A stretch of DNA of 64,000 bases from Bidens hawaiensis (Eukaryota > Streptophyta > Magnoliopsida > Asterales > Asteraceae). The position numbers and the translations under genes are program-made. This document shows, piece after piece, positions 1-11,188 of this stretch (positions are counted from its first letter, which is position 1; the number at the start of each line of letters is the position of its first letter). Under the pieces are notes generated by a model. It ran no database searches and had not been told where the DNA came from. It worked only from the letters and a program-made list of their open reading frames with translations. The stretch lies in the NCBI GenBank assembly GCA_021521415.1, contig JAIQDT010001944.1, positions 186,001-250,000 of the forward strand, written 5' to 3'.

Positions 1-2212
1 TTCCTTGGAGATGGTAAAGTTCCGGGATCGAATCGGTTAAGTGACTCCGTCATCATGTGGGACACCCTCAAATATTCGCTTATATCTACAGAAATTGCTG
101 CTAGGTCTGAAAGGACTTCCTCAGTTACCAATTTTAGCGTTGGTGCTTTATACGAGGAGTTAAAGTCTTCGAGTGGATTTATTTTCTCATTATTGCTTAA
201 AATTGTAAACCGTACCCGAGTTCAAAATTCACTTGATGTCCTCTTAAGATTCATGTTTGTTAATAAATTTGCAAAAACTATATGTTGTGCTGATACTTTA
301 AATGAGCAACCTGGTGACACCTGCAAAGTTGAAGGTATGTTTTCACGGATTATACAAAGTGAGTTACCTTATATTTTTTATAATATTAATCATGGTAAAG
401 TTGTTTTTCAGAAAGTATAATGAGTATGTTAGAAAATGCTGACATGGGCAAACGAATCCCAGATATTCAATTTTGGGCAATGGCGTCATCCCCTGTGCTC
501 GCATCTGATGCTTTTTCAACTTTAATGTGGATTCTATTTTGTCTTCCAGTTCCTTTTATGTCTTCCGAGAAAGCATTTTTTCCTCTTGTTCATATGTGCT
601 ATGTGGTCTCCATAACTCAGGTTGATTTACCAACTTTCTTTTTCTTTATTATATAAGTTGTCTATATCTTGCTTAGGTTTTGTTACTTGTTTTATTTCTC
701 TCTCACAGGCTGTGATAACGTATTTTGGAAGAAATGAATCTATGACTGATACGGGCGGCCACGATTCTCTTATCACCGACATATATAAATTTGTGGGTGA
801 ACATGGATTCCTAAGCCAGTATTTTGTTTCCAACTATATGGATAATTCTCGTGATATTAACGAGACAATTCGTAGTCTTAGCTTTCCGTTTCTCCGAAGG
901 TGTGCGATATTATGGAAGTTAATTAACTCTTCGACTTCAACACCTTTTGGTGGGACCCTTAGGCCATCACAAACATTTGGAGATAGAATGGATTATGCTT
1001 TTGGCATTCCAGAAGAATCTTCCGAAATTAATGAGCTGGAGAGGATGTTTAAGATTCCCACATTGGACGACATCGTTAATGATGAACTGTCACGATCCTT
1101 GGTTAAAAAATGGTTGCAGCACATCGCTAGGGACTTTGAAGTTAGTACTCCTTCAGGGGTTTTGCACTTAACCCCTGTAGTCCCATTTAAGTTAATGGTT
1201 TTGCCATACTTATACCAGGATCTCTTGCAAAGGTTCTTATTATTTTTACAGGATTTTTAACTTCTACTTTTATTTCAATTTCGGTTCATTTACCAGTGAT
1301 TATGTATCATTAGGTACATAAAACGAAAGTGTGTTGACTGCGGAGCTGTTCAGGATGAACCTGCGTTATGCTTGTTGTGTGGTAAACTGTGCTCGCCAAG
1401 CTGGAAAACTTGTTGCAGGTTTGTTATGTGATTATTTAACAATGCAACCAAATTTTCTCTTCTGAATACGACCTTAAAATTCACGCGACTTGTTGCTCTT
1501 TAGGAATAATAAGTGCCAAACTCATGCGATGTCTTGTGGTGCTGGTACTGGAGTATTTCTCTTGATTAGGGTAAGCCTTAACACATTTTTTCTTCTGAAC
1601 ATATTTGTTCATTAACGTGCATCAACTGAAATGTGTTCAATTTGCACCTATCACATAAATGAAGTGTAAGCACAAAGTGGCCCATGCAAATAGGTCTAGT
1701 TTAAAAATTGAATTCTGAAATCAGATATCGGAACTTCATTTGTCTAGAAAACTACAATATTACTCCAAAGATCTGCACGCCAGGCACGCTGGCCATCTCC
1801 TTACCTGGATGCATTTGGTGAAGAGGTAACACGAAGTTCCACTCGTTACCTTTTTTAAAATTGTTTTTGTTTTAATATTTTATTTCATTTCTATAAATGG
1901 GCATCGTATAAAGTTATCTAATATTTATTCATTATCGTTAACTATATACTTATGCAGGACATTGAAATGCATAGGGGAAAGCCATTATATTTGAATGAGG
2001 AACGCTATGCAGCTTTAAGTCATATGGTATCATGAGTTCCTCTTCCTAGATCTCTAATTTTTCTGTCATAAAGTAATAAACTACCTTAATACCTTTTAGT
2101 TTTCAACAAACATGTCATTTATACTGTTTCTTGCCAGGTGGCTTCTCATGGACTTGATCGGAGTTCAAAAGTGCTGCATCAAACATCAATTGGTGCTTTC
2201 TTAATGCTTTAG
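1..2212 (+). CDS. PRT6: PRT6-type N-degron E3 ubiquitin ligase, C-terminal exons (5' end outside window)
   Basis: Last eight exons of a UBR-family N-recognin, which ubiquitinates proteins with destabilising N-termini. My splice model is <1-334, 412-620, 709-1232, 1314-1418, 1504-1570, 1748-1825, 1958-2026 and 2138-2212. All introns are GT/AG and the frame stays open to a TAG at 2210-2212. The translated exons carry the C-terminal features of plant PRT6: DIQFWAMASSPVLASDAF, a Cys/His-rich zinc region (CVDCG, CLLCG, CSPSWKTCC, CQTHAMSCGAGTGVFLLI), RWPSPYLDAFGEE, RGKPLYLNEERYAAL and a final VASHGLDRSS block. The zinc region belongs to the C-terminal domain of UBR1/UBR2 relatives. The N-terminal UBR box and RING lie upstream and are not visible. 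No premature stop is seen in the spliced exons, so this looks functional. The symbol rests on remembered family resemblance. Confidence 0.9.
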
Positions 2213-5200
2213 ATTGGATTCAGTGCATTTGAATTCTACCCAAGGTCTGTTCCTCACAAATTGCTCTTGTAGCTTCATATTCTTTTTCATATTTTCTCCT
2301 TATATGAAGTTTATGATTGCTAGAAACAGTTTCTGTTTTTGATATTTAAAACCTCAAAACTATGCAAGTGGAAATGCTTTCAGAGTTGGCTTTTGCTATT
2401 TTTCTTCTAGAATGGTCTTATGCATTAAAAGAAGTTTTAATAATTTATAGAGCATCATTTGGTTAGTTAACAGAAGGAAAATTCATTAAGTTATGAACAT
2501 TACAGAATATGGCGAATGCAACAGTTTAGTTCCACGCTCCACAGTCTTAGTAGAATTCCTTTGGTTAAATACTTAAATATGTCATGGGGCTCAAGGAAAT
2601 GTCTAGGCCCTCAATTTGCATCTTGTTTTTGCGCCTATGCGATTTGTATTTTATTTATTTATTTTTTATTTTCTTGAAAGAAAACTCACAAATTTACTTT
2701 CTTTTTACTGATCTTTTCTTTAGTAGGTCTAGGCATTGCAACACAGTACTGATAAGAGTGGCAGTGTTGGTGTAAACAACTGCATCTACCATTTTTGACA
2801 CCGGATGCATCGTTATTTTCTAACTCTTATCTAGATTTAATCATTTGTGATTATAATGACAAAAGACAGAAAAAAGGGGGGGGGGGGGGGACTTGCTCAA
2901 TGATTTTTGTTGCGTTGTTACACATTTATTAACAGCTTTTTTTAAAAATTAAAATAAATCTTATGCTTATATTTTTTAAAATCTAGGTAAAATAACAAAA
3001 TGCATGTTTTTTTGCTTTATAAAGAGGAATATTTAGTTTTCTTAATTCTAGCTACTTCTTTTAGAACCCGGATATTTTTCCGTAAATTTAGAGATCTGTT
3101 AACAGTGCTCTTGTAGCTTTTGAGAAACTTACTGATATTTATAGTTAAAAGAATTATAAAAAAGAACTCCCCTTGTTAATTGAGAACCTATGTATTTGTT
3201 ATTGGCAGAAATTTGAGACTCAGCTTTTGGTTTTTTGTTTTTTGTTTTTTGTTTTTCTTCAAGGTTTTCATTTTGGTCTTGTTCATTGGTTTTATGCATT
3301 TTTGATCCAGTTTTATGCTTTTTGTTATTTGGTGTGGTGGTGATGGTATATTATCGGCGAGCTGCTGTCGGTTCAGTCATAGTAAGTGGCGGTCGTGGTG
3401 GCAGTAACGGTGGTCAAAAGGTGGCACTAAAGTCATGGTGGTTGCTTTGGTTGGTAAGTGGCAATCCCACCATTCTGCTTTAACTCATTCTTCAGTGGGT
3501 CATTCGACCCATTGATTTATGTCTTACCCAAACCAACCCACCAGTTTGAACCAAGCTGGCCTTCTTTTGATTAGCAATATTAGATAAATGGAAACATCTT
3601 AAGAGTATATCAAAGATAAATATTATTTGATTTGGTTAGAATGACTTGTGATTTGATATTTTGTAGCATTTTGGGCAGGCAGAGGATTTGATAGTGATAT
3701 TTCATCGTATGCAAGACCGGCCGACCTGGTGTGGCATGTTTTCTATCCACCAGAACTTATTTGTACAGTTATTGTAAATATTTATGAAATACCTATGCCT
3801 GAAATCGTGGAACGTTCAACTATGAAACGGACCGATATATAGTGACCACAATATCCTATGGTGGTGTAAGCGTTTGCAAATCTTTGATGTTTTCTTTATA
3901 TCTTGTAGTGCGATTTTTTTTTGGTTGTGTTTGAAGTAGCGTATTGCAATTTTTGGCTTTTTGCAATAGTGATGGTGAAATTGATGGTTGTGTTAAAAGC
4001 AAAATAAGCATCTTGTAATCTCTTTAGTAGTAAAAAGGTAAACAAATTTTTAACTTTGGATTATGTGAGAATATGGCGAAGCATGAATTTGGAGGAATCT
4101 ATATTGATATGGGGTAGAGCCGTAGAGGTGCACAAAATACCCGGTTCCGGACTAGACTTGAAACCGGTTCCTACCCGTACCCGATCTACAGGTACAACTT
4201 GGTATTGGGCTTTTCCTCTAACCAATACTTGGAATAAACTTGGAACCGGACCTGTTGGAAATCGTTTCAACTTTACCCGGTCAAAACTTGACCCTACACG
4301 AAACCTGGAAAACCTGGTCAAATACCTGACTATATCTAGAACCGTTTCCTACTCGACATGGTTTTGACTTTCGCTGGCGGTACCTGGAACCAGTTCTTTA
4401 ATAATACCCGGTTTGTGAATCTCTATGGCACGCATAAATTTGATGCCACCAAATAAAGTGAATTCTTATATTTGTAGTAATCTCATTAACCCAAACCTAG
4501 CATGACTCACATGTTATTAAACAAGTATACAAATCAAACTCGATAACCCTGACCAATAAATTAAACATTCAAATTCAAGCTGTACTTGGCAGTACTTGAC
4601 TTTAATTCTTATGCGAGCCGTTTCACACGTGAACTAACTCTGAATTATTATAACGAGTGTTGGTGAAAACAAGCATCGAGCATTTTTGATACCGAAGGCA
4701 TCATTATTTCCTAACTCTATACATACTTATTCATCTGTGATGTATAATGACGAAATGGGTGTCAAGTTGCCTAATGATAACAAATATTTTGAAACGTTCC
4801 AACCAGTGGCGGAGTTTGGACTGAGGCACCGGGAGGGCCGGACTCAAAATGTATACAAAATCACAAACGAGTGGAGGAGGGGGGGGGGGACCAAAATGCC
4901 CTTGGTAAAATAAAAATAATAATAAAGAAATTAAGGAATACATACATACATGCGTAAACGGTAAACCAAATACAATGACACGTCTATACCCATTTGTTTG
5001 CTTAACAAACGCATATATTGTCACCCTAAGATACACGTATGGCATCAACATCAGTATACTTGTACACATTCACACCGAAAAACCATTTTCTAAATAACCG
5101 ACCTATAAAACACAATCAAAATATGCCTTTTTTATATAATTGATATGGAAAGCTTTAAAACAATAGTCAAACAATATAAGCCAAGAAGAGCTTATTATTA

Positions 5201-5374
5201 ATGAGAGTAAAGAAGGTTATGTATCTTGACATTTAAAAATATTGATTTATTGCCTTTTCTCTATATGCTATAGTATAGAATGCCACTAGTTAAACATTTT
5301 AAATAGTTGGTTAGCTCTAAACTATATATATGTAAGGTCATTTGCACACCACATTTAAACTTTTGTTCCGAAGA
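2213..5374. other. Intergenic region, no gene seen
   Basis: About 3.2 kb of AT-rich sequence between the PRT6 stop and the MBD gene. It holds a 15-base G run (2876-2890), a TTTTTTG simple repeat near 3230-3258, a GGT-rich low-complexity patch near 3330-3440, a small hAT-like element (own entry) and, at about 4806, a sequence CAGTGGCGGAGTTTGG that resembles one end of the hAT elements found elsewhere in the window. Short open frames here show no recognisable protein features. Confidence 0.6.
4123..4425. mobile_element. hAT-like MITE, 303 bp
   Basis: The ends are imperfect terminal inverted repeats: TAGAGGTGCACAAAATACC on the left, and on the reverse strand of the right end TAGAGATTCACAAACCGGG. 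The interior is built from repeated ACCCGGTTCC / CCGGTAC-type blocks, a composition seen in small hAT elements of plants. No transposase is encoded. I do not see a clear 8-bp target duplication, so the insertion is probably old. Confidence 0.5.
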
Positions 5375-6330
5375 ATGTCGTCTCCTACAAATGACAATTT
5401 GTTTAACCCCAGGAGATCGAAGAAAAAAATGGGTGTTGTTGATTTAAATGAATCTGTAAGAACCCTTTAATTTATTTTTCAGTTCATTACTTACAGTGTC
5501 ATGTCAATTGTTTTAGTAATTAGTCGTGACATTGCTTTATGGTTTTAGCCACTGGTGTTATCACACGAAAAAGATCACACGTTGAGTGAAAACGTTATTC
5601 CAGAAAGCTCTTCAAATTGTTCGAATGGACTGCAAGCAAATGTCAACATGGTTGAGGTACGTATGTCTCTTCAAATTAAATGCTTACCTCTCTTCACTGC
5701 ATTTACCTATGTAGGGGAGCAATTTATGTATGTAGTAGACCTTTATATTTTGGAAACACTTGGAATAAAATAAAAAATCATTCATTTTTCTATTTTTAAG
5801 GAATATAAAAATAAATGAAAAAATATGCATGTCTATGTATATTTATACACACATGTAATTAATCATACTTTTTTATCACTCATATTTCTAGAAACTCGAA
5901 AAAAATGAACTTTATGTAAATAACCTATCTTACATACACATACTTATACATGATGTGTACGTAAATAAGTGTGCAATACAAAATTTAGAAATATATGAAC
6001 AAATTAGTTTAATGGTTTATTATGTATATAATATATGAATTTGTAATTCTGTGTATAATAATAAGTTTTAAAAATGATTCATTAATTATAAAGTAAATGG
6101 TTGAGATTTATATTATCACGAAAAACTAGCATTATGTAAGTGTCATTTTCTTATATGTGTCTTTATTTATGTATTTTAATACTTATTTGGTTATAACTGA
6201 TAAACAAGGAAGCATTAGCAACCATCCCATTATCATTTAAGAGGCAAGAGACTTCAAACAGTAGATTAGTTGTGGAGAAGGTAAACATGGTTTTCAGCTT
6301 TTGAGAATTAATTTAATATCTTATTTATAA

Positions 6331-6371
<41 letters not shown>

Positions 6372-7152
6372 AGTGCACTTTCAGTTAAGGAAAGTTACAT
6401 ATTTAATATTTAATTAGACTTGTTATATCCTTGTAAAATAAAGTCATCTTTATATAATTATAATAATAGGGAATCCTAACGTTAGTTCAAAACCAAGGAC
6501 ATGATGAAGAACATGTTGAAAGTCCACAAAAAGGAATGCCTAAAAGAGGCTTAAGAACATCATGGACTGTCCATTATGTTGATGGAGACTTTGATCTTCC
6601 AACTGAATGTGTCAACTATATTCTTGTAAGGGATAAGGTAACTTCTCTTTCTCTTTGAAGTCCTTTGGTTTGTAAAAAATTTTTCTTAAAAAAATTGAAA
6701 GTTGAGAGAACCAAACATGATTTATGGTAAAATATTTTTGTACAGTATCGTCGGCTATCAAGATGTGCTGGTAAAAGGGTCCCAAACGTCGATACTCGAA
6801 GCTGTCATCTATCTGTGTATAATCGGCTAGAGGGTTGGCGAGTCGAGACCAGAAAGAGGCCCAACAAAACTCATGACAAGGTTCGGTCTCCAGACTTAAC
6901 GTCTAGTGATTTTAATTTACAATATCATTAGATTAGGAAAAAAAATTAATGAGTTACATCATTATTTACAAAGAATGGACAAGCAACATATATACACATA
7001 ATGAAATGAAACTATTTTGGATGCAGTTTTACCATCACAGGCCATCTGGAAGGATGTTTCGGTCATTGGTCGAGGTCGAGAAGTTCATCAAATACGAGAT
7101 GTTACCGCCTAAACCACGTCGACTCAACAAGAAACGCAAAAGCACAAATTGA
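5375..7152 (+). CDS. Small methyl-CpG-binding-domain (MBD) protein
   Basis: Complete gene of six exons in my model: 5375-5455, 5549-5656, 6209-6280, 6470-6637, 6746-6880 and 7027-7152. All exons are whole codons (phase-0 introns) with GT/AG borders, giving 229 residues. The MBD lies at about residues 170-212: GWRVETRKR, then HDKFYHHRPSGRMFRSLVEV, matching the plant MBD pattern of GW, basic strand, KFYxxPSGxxFRS and EVE. The tail (about 215-229) is basic (KPRRLNKKRK) and may be a nuclear signal. The N-terminal 140 residues are polar and show no domain I recognise; a WTVHYVDGDFDLP segment precedes the MBD. The likely role is chromatin binding in the nucleus. Several plant MBD proteins do not bind methylated DNA, so methyl-CpG binding is not established here. 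It is convergent with the GST gene, 265 bp away. Confidence 0.75.
6331..6372. repeat. (AC)n(AT)n microsatellite
   Basis: Compound dinucleotide repeat in intron 3 of the MBD gene, about eight AC units followed by about thirteen AT units. Likely length-polymorphic. Confidence 0.9.
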
Positions 7153-7417
7153 TTTGTAATAAATTTTATAGTATCTATATTTCTTTGACATTTAGAAGAG
7201 AACATTTTGGTTTATGTGATTTTATCGTAAAACTACTAGTAACATGGATTGTTTTAAGTACCGAGCTTTCCTTGCATTAAATCATGAACCATGTATTGAT
7301 ATAGTGAAAATCTGTTATGTTCGTTATAATTATTTGCCACGCGGTCGTTTTTAACTAGCAAAATATGCTACACAATCAAGAAAACGACACACTATAGCGG
7401 CAATCGACATAAAATAA

Positions 7418-8454
7418 CTAGATCTTATTAAACCGTTTCTTGTAATAGGCAAGCATGATTTCTCTTGGAGGTAAAACTTCCTTGACAGTTTGACAATTAA
7501 CAAATTCCTCAGCCCATTCAGTTATTTTTGGAAACTTACTTCTTGTCACAAGTTTAATATTAGTTGCTTCTTCCAATAATTCAAGCCAGTAGGCTATAAA
7601 AGCAGCAGCAATATCAACAATGTTAATGCTATCACCTCCAAAGAACTCGTTGCCTTTGACCGTGAGTTCATCCTCTAGTATTTGCAGTTTCTCACAAGCT
7701 TCTGCAATAACCTGCTCCCCATCGTTGCGGTCAAAAACCTTGTACAATGCAGGAATACACTGAAGAAACGTGCAAATAAAATAATAAGCCGTTATTTAAA
7801 AAAAAATCACAACAGTATCCGGACGGCCGTTCTAACCAAAAAATCAAGCTTTGTAAAGTATTGGTCACAACGGCCGTAAAAACAATATCCAGAAGGTGTT
7901 CTGAACATAAGGGGGTCAAACTTAGAAAATTATTGGTTAGAATATCCGTTTGGCCAATATTCAGACGACCGTTCTGACAATAGACGATCAAACTTTAAAA
8001 AGTTTTAGTCGAATAGCCGTCTGACCTCTATCTAGACAGCCATTTAAAACATCGGGAGATTAGATATCAGACGGTGTATTTATAGCGGACCCCAGAAGAA
8101 TATAAACTCTAATTAACAAATTTCTTGGAAGAAAATTAGTACCTGATCATCAATGAATTTCGCCAAGAATCGAGCAGCAGCCTTCTCATACGGATCATCA
8201 GGCAAAATGGAAACCTGTTTCCAGACATCATCTATGTACTCAACGATCACTAGAGACTCCAGGACCGGATTTCCATTGTGCACTAGCACTGGTACTTTTT
8301 TATGCACAGGATTGTAGTTGAGAAGGTTGGCACTCTTGTTTTCAAGATCTTCTTCCATGTTTTTGTACTTGATTCCCTTTATATTTAAAGCAATCTTTAC
8401 TCTGCAAACAAACGGACTTCGTCCATCTGCATACAACGTCACTACATCCGCCAT
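7418..8454 (-). CDS. Tau-class glutathione S-transferase
   Basis: Two exons on the minus strand: 8454-8143 (104 codons, donor GTACTA) and 7759-7418 (113 codons plus stop). The protein has 217 residues, close to the usual size for plant GSTU. The start is the ATG before [14 protein letters not shown]. An in-frame upstream ATG would add residues not usual for the family. The thioredoxin-like domain holds the tau-class catalytic serine (S13 in GRSPF), the glutathione-contact loop KKVPVLVH (52-59) and the E66-S67 pair before IVEYIDD. The helical C-terminal domain follows in exon 2 ([13 protein letters not shown]). Tau GSTs conjugate glutathione to electrophilic xenobiotics and stress metabolites in the cytosol. 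One intron in this position is typical. No break is seen. Two truncated relatives occur at 20918 and 36908. Confidence 0.9.
7816..8077. repeat. Tandem repeat in the GSTU intron, period about 71 bp
   Basis: Four diverged units begin at 7816, 7886, 7958 and 8029. Each opens with TATCC/TATTC/TATCT-AGA or GGA, then a CCGTTCT-type block, an ATCAAACTT-like block and AATATCCGT/AATAGCCGT near the end. The fourth is partial. The array fills most of the intron. Confidence 0.7.
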
Positions 8455-9250
8455 TTTTCGATAATTTGAGGGTGTTAGGCTATTCATATAAATACTACAG
8501 AATACCAAGAATTGTTTGTAGCAGGACAACTATAGAGAAATATGCATGTGAGCACTTGTCAACCATATTCAAATATTCAAAGACAAATACAAGTTGGATT
8601 CAAATTTGATATCTTGGAGTTATTTCAAAGAAAGCAGAGGGTAAAGAAAATTAAAAGCCAATTTACATTGAATTTGAACAAACTATGGATATATATTTAA
8701 TTATTAATTCATTATGCTGTATTTTACTTAGTATCCCGTGTATGTTTTTTTTGAACGGATGATTTTTGTCTCATGTGAGACTTGAACCCAAAACCTCCCA
8801 AAACCTTGTGTATGTGTTGTACAAGTATGACTATCTTTGAGATCGATTGTGTTTTGGCTATGATCAGAGTTGTATTACTATATTCACGGTGCCTATCTCG
8901 ATTCTTGAGCAACCTCTACCGTCCGGTCGAGTCAGCTTCGCTCCTTTATTCGTACATCTCTTTCTCGAATGGAAATTTCCCAATAGTCAAGGTAAGTTAA
9001 GTACGGTTTTAGTCTTCATTCCTGTTTTACTCAAGATTTCTTTTGTCTTTTAAAGTTCAATAGTTTCATTTTTATATCACTTTTAAGTTCAACCCACTAA
9101 CTCCATTAAATAGTTATGTTATATAAAAGGGCATTTTGGTCTTTTGGGATTTAGGCAATAATACAAAAATACAAGTAAAAGAAATATATAAGTGAGAACT
9201 ATCTGCAATTATTAATCTTTGTCATCATATTCTTATTTTGACCAAAATAA
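8455..9250. other. Intergenic region upstream of the GSTU gene
   Basis: Contains the 5' leader and presumed promoter of the GST gene (transcribed leftward). A GGTTCAAGTCTC-like string on the minus strand near 8765-8790 resembles a Pol III B box, but no A box or element ends were found. No gene seen. Confidence 0.5.
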
Positions 9251-9610
9251 TATTCTAAAACATGCATTGTTTTGGGGCAGGTTGCATATGCATACTGATC
9301 GACAAATATGCAGCCCTAGGCGAAAAACATGATGAATCATGCGCATACGCGACGATGTAGAATGTGGCGTAGACAAATAAGGATTTAATTTACCCATGGT
9401 GGAGAAGGAGGTTTAAGGAAGCTTGCACCAATGATTACTAAAGGTACAATAGAATAAGCATTAATACCATATCAAATGCCATAATCATATCGTTAAAATT
9501 TACTTAATATAATATAATAATAGTAGTATATCAAATGTACGTTATGATCATATTATTTAAATGTACTTAATACATTGATACCATACCAGTGTCATCAATA
9601 CCTCTCTGTC

Positions 9611-9633
9611 TATATATTAATATATACATATAA
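9611..9633 (+). promoter_or_regulatory. Candidate TATA region of defensin-like copy 1
   Basis: TATATATTAATATATACATA, 55-77 bp before the ATG at 9688. The same region is present in all four units, with a longer TA run in units 2-4. No experimental start is known, so this is placement by composition and distance only. Confidence 0.35.
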
Positions 9634-9687
9634 CATATTCTTAGTATTGCCATTATCAAATACATTTTTCAACTAATCATCTTTGCT

Positions 9688-10070
9688 ATGACAAAACTCA
9701 CCTTATTTTACATCATTTTCATTCTTCTCGGCATCTCAGGTACGATTTAAATTATTCAAAACCACTCATTATTACAACATTTTAAGTTTTATTTTTAAGT
9801 TATTTTCAAAAGATCGAAATATATACTCAGTTTAACTAAAACATAAATCTATCTATAGGAGTAATGGTGATGGCTGCAATGGAAGAATCTGCCATCGAAG
9901 GCCAAGTGCATCCATCTGGAACGTGTAATATGTCATTGGGGCCTTGTTCAATTAAGCACTGTTGGTCAACTTGTTGTGCTGCCAAATGTAGAGAACAAAA
10001 GAACGGATCAGGGATGTGTACTAGCATCGGAAGGGGCGTTTCATTATGCCAATGCTCATATCCGTGTTGA
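9688..10070 (+). CDS. Secreted defensin-like cysteine-rich peptide, copy 1 (intact)
   Basis: Two exons, 9688-9739 and 9859-10070, with a 119-bp GT/AG intron splitting the glycine codon after ILLGIS; 87 residues. Residues 1-23 form a hydrophobic signal peptide (MTKLTLFYIIFILLGISGVM). An acidic stretch (MEESAIEGQ) leads to a core with ten cysteines spaced C-x6-C-x4-C-x3-CC-x3-C-x9-C-x9-C-x-C-x3-C. The C-x3-C, G-x-C (GMC) and C-x-C (CQC) elements fit the CS-alpha-beta fold of plant defensin-like proteins. A single intron after the signal peptide is also typical. The likely role is an apoplastic antimicrobial or signalling peptide; the target is unknown. An AATAAA signal follows at about 10100. 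This and copy 4 are the only intact members in the window. Confidence 0.8.
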
Positions 10071-10357
10071 TGGATGTTTACGTTTTTTATATTCCTGCAA
10101 ATCAATAAAATTTCCTCATTTCATTTAGAATTGTAATCACGGTTATAGAAGAAAATGTTACAAGTAATAAAAACAAATTGTCACACTTGTTGGGGTCTCG
10201 GATGCATGTTAAATTGATTAATTAAAGATAAATGATCCTTATGTTTTAATGATTAGTGTTTGTGCGTTTTTTTAGGCAATTATGATACTAGTTTTGTAAG
10301 AAAAATGCTTCATCAACCATGAGTGGACTCATCAAGATAGACTAATGCTTGTTAATA

Positions 10358-11188
10358 AATAAATAAAAATTGGATTTAAATAATTTAAATTATGGACTGT
10401 AAATAACAATTCTAAGTTTTCAATTAATGGGTTGGCCGTTAACGGTCCCATCTTATAACATATTTGTTCCCAACGAGCCACGACTCATAGAAGCGTAACC
10501 CCGTTAATCTCCAGTAGTCAAAAAAACATTTTTTCCAAAAAAAATCAACCTTTTTTACCGAAAAACTCAACCCGAACACCACCACCACCACCATCACCAC
10601 TTGAACACCGCCATTGACCACCACCACCATCACCCCACCTGAACACTGCCACCACCTGCTAACATCCACCGCTACCACTGTCGCATGATACCTTCGGTGT
10701 GTTAGGGATGTGCATGATTCTCACCTTATCAAGCCAATGTATAGGTGCTCGTCCTCATGTTAGAGCCCTAGTTTGCCGTCTAAGTTGTTGGGTGCTAGCT
10801 GGATTTGCCTCAAACCGCCACCCAACACTATCATAGAGCTAGCACGGCCCTCTTTTTCTACCGTTTTTGACTCCGAGGGTGGTTTTGGGTTTCCGGCAAG
10901 CTCAACAATTGGGGCTTTTACTAATAAAAGATTTCTAAAGGTCTGACATAAGGTTATAAGGAGTTTTAGGACGAAAATGTTGAGTATTCTTGAAAAAAAA
11001 AGTTTTCCGGCCAAATAGTTTTTTTCGGCGACCGAAGACAAACGGATTTGAGCTTCTGTTAGTCGCGGCTTCGTTGGGAACAAATATGTCAAAAGATAAC
11101 CGTCAGCAACCAACTTTTTAGTTGGAACATATTATTTGCCAATAATCCATAGATGCGATTATTTAAATCTAATTTTCAATAAATAAAA
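10358..11188. mobile_element. Long-TIR non-autonomous DNA element in unit 1 (MULE-like?)
   Basis: Left and right arms of roughly 130-150 bp are imperfect inverted repeats. Matching blocks are TTGGATTTAAATAAT / TTAGATTTAAATAAT, TATGGACT(ATTGG) / TATGGATTATTGG and ACATATTTGTTCCCAACGA in both arms. The middle has a CCA/CAC-rich patch and no transposase. Edges are approximate and no target duplication was confirmed, so MULE membership is a guess based on TIR length. It is present in all four units and therefore older than the array. Confidence 0.5.

Noticed and set aside
8750..8830. tRNA-derived SINE suggested by GGTTCAAGTCTC on the minus strand
   Set aside because: No A box, tail or target duplication found.
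9836..10105. 89-codon minus-strand frame opposite the defensin-like exon
   Set aside because: Antisense shadow of the coding exon with no features of its own.
10439..10678. Valine/glycine-rich minus-strand frame (also in the other units)
   Set aside because: Product of CCA/CAC low-complexity DNA; no start context or conservation beyond the repeat.
10760..11113. A 117-codon minus-strand frame repeated in units 1-3 (also 14477 and 18203)
   Set aside because: Identity reflects recent duplication of the unit. In the older unit 4 the frame is broken, and it lies across the arms of the inverted-repeat element.
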